Shown: positions 43,000 through 54,315 of the stretch, in pieces | How the letters are laid out: each line of letters opens with the position of its first letter | Numbering within the stretch: position 1 is the stretch's first letter | Source of the DNA: Adiantum capillus-veneris | Lineage: Eukaryota > Streptophyta > Polypodiopsida > Polypodiales > Pteridaceae | Reading direction: 5' to 3' | Assembly (NCBI GenBank): GCA_014529385.2 | Contig: CM043942.1 | Coordinates: forward strand, 52,818,774-52,882,773 | Length of the DNA: 64,000 bases | Notes under the pieces: model-generated | Told to the model about the DNA's origin: nothing | Databases searched by the model: none | What the model saw: only the letters and a program-made list of their open reading frames with translations | Position numbers and translations under genes: made by a program

Positions 43000-45400
43000 A
43001 GGTAATTATCAGAGTTGAACTAGACAGTCATTAAGCTAGAAAAATTATCCAATAATTTTTTGAGAAGTTTCCCTAATTAATTAGGCATAATTACTCTATT
43101 TTTTTAGCAATTTTAATAGGTGAAATTAGTAAATGAATTTCAAATGATGTGATATATTTATCAGTTGTTAATTAGGTGGTAAAGAACTCATGATAATTAG
43201 GAGAAGCTCAGAAAATTAATCTAGCTAGTTAATTTAGCAAAATTACTCTGTTTTTTGAGTAGTTTAAATAGGGAAAATTAGTAAATGGATTTCAAATGTT
43301 GTGATATATTTATCAGTGGTTAATTAAGTGCTCAAAATCCGTGATAATTAGGAGAAGCTCACAAAATCAATATAGCTAATTAATTTAGAAGAATTACTCT
43401 GTTTTTTGAGTAATTTAAATAGGGGAAATTAGTAAATGGATTTCAAATGTTGTGATATATTTATTAGTGGTTAATTAGATGATCAAAAACCCGTGATAAC
43501 TAAGAGAAGCTCACAAAATTAATCTAGCTAATTAATTTAGCAGAATTACTCTGTTTTTTGAGTAATTGAAATAGGGGAAATTAGTAAATGGAATTAAAAT
43601 GTTGTGATATATTTATCAGTGGTTAAGTAGGTGTTCAAAAACTCGTGATAATTAGTAGAAGCTCAGAGAATTAATCAAGATCATTAATTTAGCCGAATTA
43701 CTCTGTTTTTTTAGTAATTTAAATAGGAGAAATTAGTAAATGGATTTCAAATGTTGTGATATATTTATCAGTGGTTAATAAGGTGCTCAAAAACCTGTGA
43801 TAATTAGGAGAATCTCACAAAATCAATCTACTAATTAATGTAGAAGAATTACTCTATTTTTTGAGTAATTTAAATAGGGGAAATTAGTAAATGGAATTCA
43901 AATGTTGTGATATATTTTTCAGTGGTTAATTAGGTGTTCAAAAACTCATGATAATTAGGAGAAGCTCAGAAAATTAATTTAACTAATTAATTCAGCAGAA
44001 TTACTCTGTTTTTTTGAGTAATTTAAATAGGGGAAATTAGTAAATGGATTTCAAATGTTGTGATATATTTATTAGTGGTTAATTAAGTGCTCAAGAACCT
44101 GTCATAATTAGGAGAAGCTCAAAAAATCAATCTAGCTAATTAATTTAGCAAAATTACTCTGTTTTTTTAGTAATTTAAATAGGAGAAATTAGTAAATTGA
44201 ATTCAAATTGTGATATATTTATCAGTGGTTAATTAGGTGTTCAAAAACCCTTGATAATTAGGATAATTTCAGAAAATTAATCTAGCTAATTAATTTGGAA
44301 GAATTACTCTGTTTTTTGAGTAATTTAAATAGGGAAATTAGTAAATGGAATTAAATGTGTGATATATTTATCAGTGGTTAATTAGGTGTTCAAAAACCTG
44401 TGATAGTTAGGAGAAGCTCAGAAAATTAATCTAGCTAATTAAGGTAGCAAAAATAATCTGTTATTTGAGTAATTTAAATAAGGGAAATTAGTAAATGGAA
44501 TTCAAATGTTGTGATAGATTTATCAGTGCTTAATTAGGTGTTCAAAAACCCGTGATAATTAGGAGAAGCTGAGAAAATTAATCTAGCTAATTAAGTTAGC
44601 AAGAATACACTGTTATTTGAGTAATTTAAATAGGGGAAATTAGTAAATAGATTTCAAATGTTTTGATATATTTAGCAGTGGTTGATTAGGTGTTTAAGAA
44701 CCTGTATAATTAGGAGAAGCTCAGAAAATTAATCTAGTTAATTAATTTAGCAAAAATACTCTATTTGTTGAGTAATTTAAATAGGGGAAATTAGTAAATA
44801 GAATTAAAATGTTGTGATATATTTATCAGTGGTTAAATAGGTGGTCAAAAACCTGTGATAAATAGGAGAAGCTCAAAAAATTAATGTAGCTAATTAATTT
44901 AGTAGAAAAACTCTGTTTTTTGAGTAATTTAAATCAGGGAAATTATTAAATCATGTTATATGATTACATGCTATTTATCAGAGCTATAGTATAGAGTAAA
45001 AAGGCCGTGAAAATTATGCTGAGATTATAAAATTAGTATAGATATTTATCTAAGTCAAATTACACTATTTTTAGCTAAAAACTAAAGAGGGAAATTAGTA
45101 AATCATGTTTTATAATTACATGCTATTTATCAGAGCTGTATTATAGGGTAAAAAGGTGGTGATAATTAAATGAGGGTTAGAAAAGTAGTATAGATATTTA
45201 TCTAAGTCAAAATATACTAATTTTGGTGGAAATTTCAAGGGGGAAATTTGTAAATCATGCTATATGATTACATTCTATTTATCACAGTTAGCTTACATAA
45301 TAGATAGGCCGTGATAAATATGTCAAGGTTAAAAAAGTAGTATAAGTATTTATTTAAGTTAAATTATCCTAATTTTATCTGAAAATTGAAGATGGAAATT
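43000..45400. repeat. ~150-bp tandem array inside L2
   Basis: About 12 well-conserved units between 43.04 and 44.94 kb. The landmark gtgataattaggagaagctca recurs at ~43191, 43341, 43491, 43643, 43797, 43948, 44100, 44250, 44400, 44553, 44704 and 44857, i.e. every 150-154 bp. Each also has ctgttttttgagtaatttaaatagggg and gttgtgatatatttatcagtgg. Three or four more diverged units of ~149 bp follow to 45.4 kb. Confidence 0.92.
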
Positions 45401-45938
45401 ATATAAGTAAGTTGAAAAATAATAAGATAATTACCAGAGGTCAAAAATATCCTTATCTACTTGTGGTAATTATACCATAGTTAATTAGTGAGGTTAGTAA
45501 ATCATAATTGACCAAAAGTCTTATTTTGAGCAAATGATTAATTAAAATAAATAGTCTTTGTGGTTAAAATTTTTAGAAAAATTATAGTAAGTGAAACCTA
45601 TGATATCAAGTTAAGAAAATGAAATCTTTAAGAGAAATTAAATACAATAAATATTAAGCCCAAAATAAGTAAATTATTAGCTTAAAAGTTGATAGGAAAA
45701 TTAGGAAAAAGATATAGAAAATTATAAGAAAGTTAGGAGAGCTTAGAAAACCCTTAGGGAAGCGGTGGAAGAAGTTATCATGCTTATATAGACAAATAAG
45801 AAATTACTAGGTCAAGAATTTATCAATTAAGACTATAAATTTAACCTTGGATGGGTTACGGTTGAATACAAAGGTTAAGTCTAGATTTTGAATTATTTCC
45901 CTAATGATAAGACGTCCTTTTTATAAGGATAAGAAGTT

Positions 45939-46124
45939 ATGGCATCAAAAAGAACCCGAGAAAATCCTACATCTGATGATGAGGAAGTAGCTCCAAAACA
46001 AACTAGAGCGTCGCACGACGACGAAGCCGGGCCTAGTAGTAGGCCTACGGAGGAGAGTCTTCAGGCGCCAGCACAGCAGCAGATGGCCAATCAATCCCAG
46101 ATGGGTGTCCCATTGTTCAATTAA
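45939..46124 (+). CDS. Small LTR-encoded ORF of L2
   Basis: 61 codons, M-A-S-K-R-T-R at the start, then S-H-D-D-E-A-G-P-S-S and a Gln-rich end. Positional and motif relative of the ORFs in L1 (23371) and L3 (54316). Basic start, acidic middle, no membrane segment. Here the splice donor seen after L1 and L3 is not obvious. Probably a first Gag exon; unproven. Confidence 0.45.
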   Translation: MASKRTRENPTSDDEEVAPKQTRASHDDEAGPSSRPTEESLQAPAQQQMANQSQMGVPLFN

Positions 46125-47229
46125 GTCTTTAATTAGTTTAAGTTATTTTATAAGTTAGCATTGCATAGGTAAGAAGGATAAACTGGCTAAAAACGGAAGG
46201 TAACTTCCAACGTGCATTTGTTTATAATATAGGAAAGAATTGTTTGGGTTAAAACTGGTTGAATTAGAAAAGATATGTTTGATCATCCTTAAGACAGCTT
46301 GTCTCAAGACACCTCCGACTCCTTGATATAAATTGATGATAATGATTGGCTTTCTAGCCACGGTTAAGTCGGTTACCCCCATGAATGATGAGTTTCTACT
46401 CCGTGTCATGTCTTGATGTTTCTACATAAGTTAGGATACCGTTTTTATCCTAGGGGAGCCGCCCGGTTGTATGGGCAACTGGTTTGGTGTATGGGCACCC
46501 GGAACCTTGGGTGGGGGTTTATTCCACTCCGGATTTGAACAAGGAATGGGTGTCGTTTTTCACCCTTAAGTGGTCTTGAGACAAGACGAGTACTGGTCAT
46601 GGTTATTATGGATAATGTTTTGATTGACAGTACCCTGTCTTAAGTTTAAAGATGTCTGTTTGCTAAAAGAATGCTTTCAATGCTGTCTTCAAGAATTACC
46701 GTGATGGAACGTTAAAAGAAATCATTATTTTAAATGTTTAAAACAATGTGATAATAAGATAAACGAATCTTGTGTGAGTGAGGGGTGGTAAGTGGGGATT
46801 GACTAAGGTTGTCAATCATGGAAGGGTGGATTGATTAGTCAGGTAACTATCCATTCCCGCGCACTAAAACGTTTTAGAAACTACTCTCACTTGGAAGAGG
46901 AATCCACCAACGGTTGTGCCCTCACATATGTTAGGGGGAAAAAAGCGTTGGCTAAGGAAACCATAATCTGAATGATGAAGTTATAGGGCCGGAATATGAA
47001 ATTTTTTTTGTAGGCCGTTTGAATACATTGTCCCGTTTTCGCTGCGAGACAGGACTAGGTCTGCTTCTAAGGCTATAGACCCAAGCCATTGTCAATGGTA
47101 AAGGTCTATTACTTGGATTTTTCTTGTTTAGAGACTCCGATTTTTATAAGTCCTAGAGACCTGTCAAGGATCCCATCCAATCTTGGTGTAGTCGGGGTTG
47201 GGGACATTACAGTCAACTTGATGATACAT

Positions 47230-47870
47230 AAGCGTATCACATGACTGAGGCCCCTCTACTCTGGAGATACACGAGAGGGAATCCCTTTTGAACCTCATGC
47301 CACAAAAATATGGCGACCAACCCCAAGATATTTTACATAGGGTAGCTGATAAAGTTCTAGTTGTCCTTAAGAATGACAACACCAAGGATCTAGATAAGAA
47401 GAAAGAGTTTGAAAAGCTACTAAACATTGCATGCACAGAAAAAGATTGGGAAACTTATTATAGATTACAATGATGGTTGTAAAGCTGGTATCATGGGTGC
47501 AGGAGAAGCTCTTGATCATGCCATTGATGTTTCTACTGAGTTTGCATACGAACAAGAAGAAGAGAAGAGTGACTTGGATGATGTGCAAGAAGACAACAAT
47601 AGATAAAATGAGGATGCAGATGTGGAGACAAAGGCTATGCAGATGGTGGTATTGATGATGATGATGTTGACGAGGCTAATGGGGGTTTGAATGTCCAAGA
47701 TACTGATGCCTAGTGACTACATAGAAGAAGATTAGTCAAGTTTATGGTAGCATTGACCCCAACAAATCTAGAAGCTTGTTGAAAAAGTCTTAAAGATGTT
47801 AGCTAAGGGAGAGGACAGGGAGGTTCCATATCTTCTCATTGGTATAGCTATCTTAGTTTTCTAGTGGAGT
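47230..47870 (+). pseudogene. BRR2: BRR2-like (U5 snRNP helicase) N-terminal fragment
   Basis: Pieces in alternating frames match, from memory, the N-terminal region of plant BRR2 ahead of its helicase cassettes: Y-G-D-Q-P-Q-D-I-L-H-R-V-A-D (about 47309), V-L-K-N-D-N then D-K-K-K-E-F-E-K-L-L (47365-47420), D-Y-N-D-G (47466), S-T-E-F-A-Y-E-Q-E-E-E-K-S-D-L-D then V-Q-E-D (47528-47595), G-G-L-N-V-Q-D-T-D-A (47680-47712) and L-K-M-L-A-K-G-E-D-R-E-V (47793-47830). At least four frame changes and several stops. No intron is apparent across 600 bp, so either a retrocopy or one large exon. It directly follows L2. Confidence 0.75.
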
Positions 47871-48084
47871 AAATCAACTCTTTGAAATACCAAGAACAAC
47901 ACCCTCATGTGAAAGATTCTTTAATTGGCTTGTTAGGGCATGTGTCTTATGGCACAAGCACTTAATATCCCCCCCCCCGTGGGTCCCCCCCTCCCTTATG
48001 TATATGGTACAGCATGAAATAATGGGGGCTATCCCTGTTGTATACGCTTATGTCTAACCTTTAAAAACCCCCCTCTTGTACACT

Positions 48085-48511
48085 CACGTGATACCATACA
48101 AAAATCCATAGTGAATCCCCCGGGAATACCCGTTAACAAGTTGGGGCAATACTTTGAAGGTGATGAATCTAATGCAACCCTACCAATCACTACTAAAGGA
48201 TTAATTGTGAGGGAGTCCTTGATGGTGGTGCGGGAGTCAGCATTGTAACAAAAAGTTGTTGGGAGTCTATGGGAAGAGCACACCTTGAAGTCACAAATGT
48301 AGTGGTAAAAATGGCTAATGGATCTACCGTTACGCCTATTGGAATGCTAAAGGATCTCAAGATCAAGGTCATGGGAAACAAGTTAAGGCATACTTTCATT
48401 GTTATGGATTTCTCCAAACATCCTATGTCATTTAAGATGATCTTAGGACGTCCATTCATGAGGGAAGCAAACATGGTGCATGACGGGTCCAAAAACCACG
48501 TCTATTTATAG
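48085..48511 (+). pseudogene. Element C: first retropepsin-like domain (PR1)
   Basis: Collinear with element A PR1: V-N-K-L-G-Q-Y-F-E-G-D-E-S-N-A-T-L-P (48128-48185; A has L-N-K-V-G-E-Y-C-E-G-D-D-G-N-A-T-L-P), the active-site region reading L-D-G-G-A-G-V, and M-I-L-G-R-P-F-M-R near 48438-48465. The middle base of the D-S-G motif is lost (Ser to Gly) and there is a frame change near 48210. Decayed. Confidence 0.65.
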
Positions 48512-49102
48512 TTCCAAGACTCTGTCATTTGAGTTGATCTTGTAAGTGGTCGAATGCATCCTTTAGGAAATAAATTTATCATTGACAATCGATCGGACAC
48601 CACAAGTCACTCAGCTCCATTGTGGTATTGTTACACATGTAACGAGGGCACGGATATTGGGGAAGACTCTCCGTAAATGGATATCCTACCTGGAATGGCT
48701 GAGTCAAACAACGTTGATTGGGTACACCTAGCAGCAACTATAGATACTTGGGGAACTAGAGGAACAAACTGGGTAACACCAAATGGGGAAGAAATAACAC
48801 AAACTTACCAATAAACATGTTAGGTGTAGCGCATGTAACCTCCGATGATAAGAGAGAGGCACACCTATCTAAGAGTGAAACTGATGATTCCTTAAACTAT
48901 TTGAACCAATACACCTCAAAAACGGAATCTCAAGGAGAGTTACAAGCCATTCATAAAAAAGAAGGTTGCCAAGGAACAAGCAGAGCTTAAAAAGATCCAA
49001 GCAAGAGTCGAGGCTTGAGAAAGACAACAATGTCTTAGATGCCAACGAGAAGCTAATCTGGGAATCACGCAAGAATTTTTTGAGGACATTGATGACACTT
49101 CA
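48512..49102 (+). pseudogene. Element C: linker between PR1 and PR2
   Basis: Decayed coding sequence in several frames. V-D-W-V-H-L-A-A-T-I-D then N-G-E-E-I (48715-48800) matches the W-x2-I-L-A-T-L-D ... N-G-N-D-I stretch of element A (6898-6985). A single C-Y-T-C pair near 48628 may be a knuckle remnant. Confidence 0.45.
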
Positions 49103-50223
49103 TTGGAATCTGAGCCACCTCTACGATATCCAATTGAACTAAATAGCATCTATGGGAGAGTGCTATATAATGCCTTATTAGATACAGGGGCTAAGCACAA
49201 TTTGTTATCATATGGAGTTTGGTGTCAATTAGGGAAATTGACCCTATCCCAGAGTACAATGCAAGTCAAGGGAATTAATAAAAAGAAAACTGATATTCCT
49301 GGAATCCTTCAGTCCCCTCTTGTCTATGACAAAGGAAGCATAGTTCAGAGCTTTTTGGTCATGCCTGAGGGAACTATGGAGGGCAACATAAACCTTGGAC
49401 GCACATGGATGTTGGCAACCAAATGCACTATTGATTGGGGTACTTCTAGTGTCACGACACGGCCACCAACTCTTACCCCTACCATTGAAGAAAAGTCACC
49501 TACATTGCAAACTCTAGTGAAGTTGCAAGATAGCCAAGATCCACAAACCAAAGTGGTTAACTCGTCTTTGTCAATTGCCCATGAACCTAGCACTTCAACA
49601 CTTGCAATGAGAAGTAATATTACAAGGACTCAACATGCACCACCTATGAGTACATATCAATGGGTCGCAACAGCCTTACTTCCAAATACCTCCACCCTTA
49701 CACCCAATTCAAGAAAAACTTCTCATAGAAAACCAAGAGTGCACTCTAGTGGAGTCAAGACCAAATCACATTGGATTCCAAAACAACTATTAGAAGGCCA
49801 AGGGTACTATGGTGGAAATGAGCAAATATGGATAACTAAACGTAAAATGTGCCTTTCCCTATCACCTACAGAACCATGTGAGTCAAACAATGTAAATCCA
49901 AAGCCAATGGCAGATCGTGGAAAGGAAAAGATCACGGAATGCTTCCAAAGCTCGTTTGGGTTCCAAGGCAAAACCAATTTATTCCACCTAGCTCGGGAAG
50001 GGGGGAATCCCGCCAAGCTTCTAGCTCCTCATGTAATGCATCCATAGAGGTAAAAGCTTCTCCACAACCTCCACCTACAATAGTGGACCTCCATGAAGCT
50101 ACAAAGGAATCCACACCTCCCATTGTCCAAGAATCACCTGAGGAACCACTTCAAATTTTTTCCTGGGAGAGTACCTTACCACCCTTACAACTTGATGAGA
50201 CACCTAAGGTAATAGAAAACTAA
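49103..50223 (+). pseudogene. Element C: PR2 and W-x-P repeat
   Basis: PR2: A-L-L-D-T-G-A-K-H-N-L-L-S-Y-G-V-W near 49170-49220 and N-L-G-R-T-W-M near 49391. Here the catalytic D-T-G is intact, unlike element A. A Ser/Thr/Pro-rich linker follows, then one complete repeat W-I-P-K-Q-L-L-E-G-Q-G-Y-Y-G-G-N-E-Q-I-W (49762-49825) and a partial W-V-P-R in a shifted frame near 49951. Frame change near 50030; the last part (to 50223) is Pro/Glu-rich. No polymerase domain before the polypurine tract. Confidence 0.65.
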
Positions 50224-50306
50224 TGGGAAAAATCCCCACCTATTACCAACTGGAACAATTGGTTTCAAAGGGTGACAACATCATTCCAAAAGTTATGATC
50301 TACCCA

Positions 50307-50319
50307 AGGAAGGGGAGAG
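50307..50319 (+). promoter_or_regulatory. Polypurine tract of element C
   Basis: aggaaggggagag directly before TGTTTGATGAC. Same form and position as in element A. Confidence 0.65.
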
Positions 50320-51560
50320 TGTTTGATGACATCCATTATTCACTTGCTCCCCTCTTAACCTTCCTCCATGACCTCTCAATCTTTCAATCCTAGGGAATGT
50401 ACATATATAGCTCTATACTCAAGAAAAAAAGGAAAAAGTAAAAGAGAAAGAGCCACCAAACTATAATCTGGAAACCTACAAATTCTAGTACAGGACCTAA
50501 GAATCATAATGACATATTATGCACAAGGACACGACCTTTTGACACAGCCCTTATAATGATTGCACTCTAAACATCATCTATCTATGTGTACAGATATGGC
50601 TAGTATGCTAGAGTCATCCACTCCTACCTTGGGTGAGAGGTACCCTCTTTACTTTCACAAGTGTTTCACATAGTCTACCCGGTGCTTGCTTGTGAATGGG
50701 ATTAGATACGCTAGCGAGTGAGAAGAATTTCGAGGAAATAGAAAGTCTGATACGTCTCTTGACCATGATTGACCCATACTTAGTAGAGGACGTCTCTCCG
50801 ATTTCACAAGCTTACCCTCTTGACCAAGATGACTATAGATGCCTAGTGACGTTCTTAGTGAACCTTTGTGCCTCTAATGATGAGGAAGAGTTACATGATT
50901 ACACGGATGGCACGTATGGTCTCATGGATGATGACTTTGTTTTTCTTGATGATGACGAAGATAGGGGTTTAGACCTAGGGCTACTGCCCATCTATTCAAT
51001 ATCCTATTCCCCTGACTCTCTAGGGGGTGCAAATAATTAGGTTAGGGTTCATTATGTTGTGTGATTGTGTTCAATAAAGGTTGGTGCCTCTTCCCACTGA
51101 TGGGCCTCCTAGAGGTATTCCTTGTGTTTTCAGCACAATATTCAGCACATTTATTTAGTATTAAACCATTAGATTTTCAATATGATTCTCTGTCATAATT
51201 CCTTGTCTAGGTTTAAGAAACAAGCAGTCTGACTAAGCTAGTTTGACCAAGTTAGGTGTTAGAGATCTTCTCTTAATACCATAGGGAATGCCTTCTTACT
51301 AATCAATGGTTACTTTAGGTTCTTATTCCGATTTAGGTAGCATTGTGTGCAATGTACTAGGTCTTTCTAGTGGGCTTAGTCCCTATTGACCTTTAGCTTA
51401 AGTATTATAAAGGGAGTTTACTAGTGTGACGAGCCTGGGGAGGGTAACGATATCAATATGACCCCCCAAAGTTACAAAATTAAAAGGCAATGAAAAACAA
51501 AACACAAAAGTGCCAACAATGTAAAATCCTTATTTGATATTTCACTCAAATGTAGTGCTT
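50320..51560 (+). mobile_element. LTR following element C, itself followed by a primer-binding site
   Basis: Starts TGTTTGATGACATCC after the polypurine tract. A TATA box (tattataaaggg) lies at about 51396. A primer-binding-like tggtaccagagcc starts at 51562. A 3' LTR should not be followed by a primer-binding site, so either two elements share this LTR or there are two different LTRs. The right end is not a clean CA. Confidence 0.4.
50696..51040 (+). CDS. Small acidic ORF, unknown
   Basis: 114 codons. Acidic C-terminal half (D-D-D-F-V-F-L-D-D-D-E-D), preceded by an in-frame TGA, so the ATG at 50696 is the first available. No known domain. It sits inside the putative LTR. May be chance. Confidence 0.25.
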   Translation: MGLDTLASEKNFEEIESLIRLLTMIDPYLVEDVSPISQAYPLDQDDYRCLVTFLVNLCASNDEEELHDYTDGTYGLMDDDFVFLDDDEDRGLDLGLLPIYSISYSPDSLGGANN

Positions 51561-51561
51561 A

Positions 51562-52509
51562 TGGTACCAGAGCCCTAGAGGTTCCCAGTGTCGGCGCTTT
51601 TCGTTGAAAAGCAAAAAGCCCAAGGCATACAAAATAAGCACACACATCGAATGAATCAATGTGAAAAAACTTTGGGGGGTCAAAGAAAAGGGAATAATTC
51701 AGGTGATGATTTCATAAGTAATTCCTTTTATCGTAGCTTAACTAGAAAGTCTTCTAGGTATAGCCTCTAGTCAGCCCTTGAACATGAAATACTTTGCTCT
51801 CGTGATTAAACAGCTTAATTGACCAAAGGGAATTGAGAAGCTTGCCCATGCTATTAATAAGTTGACCTCTAGTGTCTCTCGACCGTTGAATTAGCGACCC
51901 CAGACTTGTTTTTTTTTAACCTTTACAAAGTGCTTATGCGTTTAATTATATTAGGGTTTAATGTTTACTGCTAAAAAATTGTTTAATATTCTGTTACCAA
52001 TCAATTTGTGTGCCTATTCCATGCATATGCTTTTTAATTGTATATGAGAATGCAATTACTGTGCGATTTATGGTTGATTTTGCAGTGTTTGAAGAGGGCT
52101 CAAGACTACAAACTCGGATGGTCTTCCACCTCGATGAACGGGCTTCATCTCAATAGCTTCTGAGGACGGAATCTACATCAGGAAGGGGGACATGTTAACC
52201 CTTACGGACACCCTATCACCTTCAATGGACGCCTTATCATTATTTAATTGAGTCAAGGACCGGGCTTGTCGGTCCAATAGGAAAAGGGTAAGAGTGATCA
52301 CTGATGAGAGGTGCACTCTAAAACTGGAACATATAACGTTTGGCTAAGATTGACTAAGTGTGGGTACCCAAATGTGAACAGATGAGCCCATATAAAAGTC
52401 AATCTAAACCTAAAATGTCTCATTCTCTCATTTGTGCAATTGAAGAGTTCTCTTGCTCCATCTCCATCTTCTTCTTCATCTCCTTGTATGTGTGTGTGTG
52501 TATGCGTGA
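51562..52509. other. Region with LTR-type signals, no gene
   Basis: Primer-binding-like start, then noncoding sequence; ggaagggggaca|TGTTAACCC at about 52180-52201 looks like another polypurine tract/LTR start; a TATA-like ccatataaaagtc at 52388. (gt)n at 52487. Confidence 0.35.
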
Positions 52510-52711
52510 GAGAAGTAGGTGCAAGATGTTGCCCAAGATAATTAGCAACAAATAGAATATCAAGATGAGTGTTCATGCCAACAAATTGAAGACATCCAAT
52601 CAAGTTAGCATAAGGCTTATTTGTAACAAGCTGACCGCCATTTTCAGAAGTGTTCTTTGTGAGTTTGTAAACTTGGACATTAAGCAATATAGGTGATCCC
52701 ATGTGGAGTCC
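52510..52711 (-). pseudogene. Copia (Ty1) reverse transcriptase/RNase H junction fragment
   Basis: Minus strand, ~64 codons: G-S-P-I-L-L-N-V, then K-P-Y-A-N-L-I-G-C-L-Q-F and A-N-Y-L-G-Q-H-L-A-P. This fits the end of the reverse-transcriptase domain of copia polyproteins (the P-Y-x-S-L-x-G-x-L-x-Y ... D-I-x-x-x-V region). Bounded by (gt)n on one side and by L3 on the other. Confidence 0.65.
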
Positions 52712-53269
52712 AGCAACCCCCCAAAAGGTTCCTAGAAGCTTGGGGGTACCTCCTCCTTTGTAGGGCTGATCTGGGCTGGTCCTAGACCCTGTTCACACTA
52801 GCCTTGGCCACCAGAAGGCTATAAAAAGGCCCATAAGCTCTCATTTTATACATTCTCCTAGGAATTTCTCTCATTATTTGAGAGAATCTTTATAGACCTC
52901 TTAAGAGAGCAAAAATCTTAAAGAGGATTAATCCAGGTAATTAGGATTAGTGAATTGCTTAGCAGTTAAGCGAGGTTTAATTTTCTCTCTGCTAATTGTA
53001 AATTAGGAATGATTAAGCTTCTTAATACCATAAATTACTCTTATTATATCTAAGTAATCCATGTAAACTTAATTCTCCTATTTCTTAATAGTAATTAGTA
53101 CTAATTAACTATTGTATTAATCAAAATAGCTTGATTTATGGCCTAATTTAGGCATGAATCATTGTAATTAGCTTCATTAATCTTATGATAATTTGTAGTG
53201 CTTCATTACACTGTTATTAAACTGCAATAATTATGTGAAAAATTAGTTAATCATTTTGCTAATTATTAG

Positions 53270-53960
53270 GGTTATTAAGCTTATTTTTACTTAAAGTTAA
53301 GTGGGAATATGTGAGTTAGATAATTATGTTATAATTATCAAAGTTAGAAAAAAATCATTAGAAAGTCATGGTAATCAGGTCAAGTACAAAATTAGTAGGT
53401 TAACTTAGATAATGATGTGATAGTTATCAGAGCTAAAAAAAATCATTAGAAATTTGTGGTAATTAGATAAAATACAATAAATTAATTGAGATAATTATCT
53501 TAGCAAATTACCCTGATTGTTGATATAAAGCAAAGGGGGAAATTAATAAATTAAGTTAGGTAATTATGTGATAATTATCAGAGCTAGGAAACATCATTAG
53601 GAAGTTGTGGTAATCAGACCAAGTACAAAAAATAGTTTAGTTAATTATCTTAGCCAAATTACTCTTAGTTTTAATATAAAGTAAAGGGGGGAATTAGTAA
53701 GTTAAGTTAGATAAATATGTGATAATTATCAGAGTTAGAAAACATCACTAGGAAGCCGTGGTAATTATATCAAGCACAAAAAATTAATTTAGATAATTAT
53801 CTTAGCTAAAAGACCTTGATTTTTGACCTAAGTCAAGAGAAAAAAATGTCTAATTGAGTTAGATATTTATATATAAATTATCATGGGTATAAAACATCAT
53901 TAGAAATATGTGATAATCATCTCAAGCTTAAAAAATAAATTATCCAAGTAAATGGGCTTA
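53270..53960. repeat. ~150-bp tandem array inside L3
   Basis: Landmark gtgataattatcagag...aaacatcatta at ~53419, 53568, 53719 and 53870 (149-151 bp apart), plus a first partial unit at ~53327. The units share with L2's the string caaattactc ... aaaggggg(a)aattagtaa, so the two arrays are related. Confidence 0.85.
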
Positions 53961-54315
53961 TTTGGTATGATTTTTTCTATAAAATTAACTAGGGAAAAAA
54001 GGGAAATAATTAATATAATTAGGGAAAAAGTACTAGATCTTTGAAATACTCTAAAAAACCTACATGAATATATCATAGCCTAAATAAGGCTAAGAGATTA
54101 CTAGGGTTAAAACAATTCAATTTGGACCCTAGAAATTGAATAGGAAAATAGATAAGTAGTTGAGCAACTAATAAGAATACTCAAGGACTTGGGTACGTTG
54201 TTGGACCACTCCTAGGTTTTTTAAGAGGTTAAGTTTGTATATTATAATCTCATGGCTGAAAAATCCTTTTAAAGGATATTAGAAGGCCCCAAAAAGGACA
54301 TGTACCAGTGATCAA

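Larger units (their letters stand above)
42114..47211 (+). mobile_element. LTR 'L2', 5.1-kb solo LTR with tandem array
   Basis: Ends TGTGAGGACC ... GGGGACATTACA match L1's ends in pattern. Contents: TATA box (ctataaatagg, about 42639), AT-rich leader, ~150-bp tandem array (43.0-45.4 kb), small ORF (45939), then in order agttagcattgcataggt (46153), gttgtatgggcaactgg (about 46465), gtgtgagtgaggggtggtaagtgggg (about 46771), all shared with L1 and L3. No primer-binding site or internal region adjoins it, and flanks (tcgag, gtcaa) show no duplication. At 5.1 kb it is very long for an LTR. Confidence 0.75.

Noticed and set aside
43000-45400. CRISPR-like regular repeat pattern
   Set aside because: Repeat units are ~150 bp, contiguous and diverged, without short repeats and unique spacers; this is an LTR tandem array in a plant genome.
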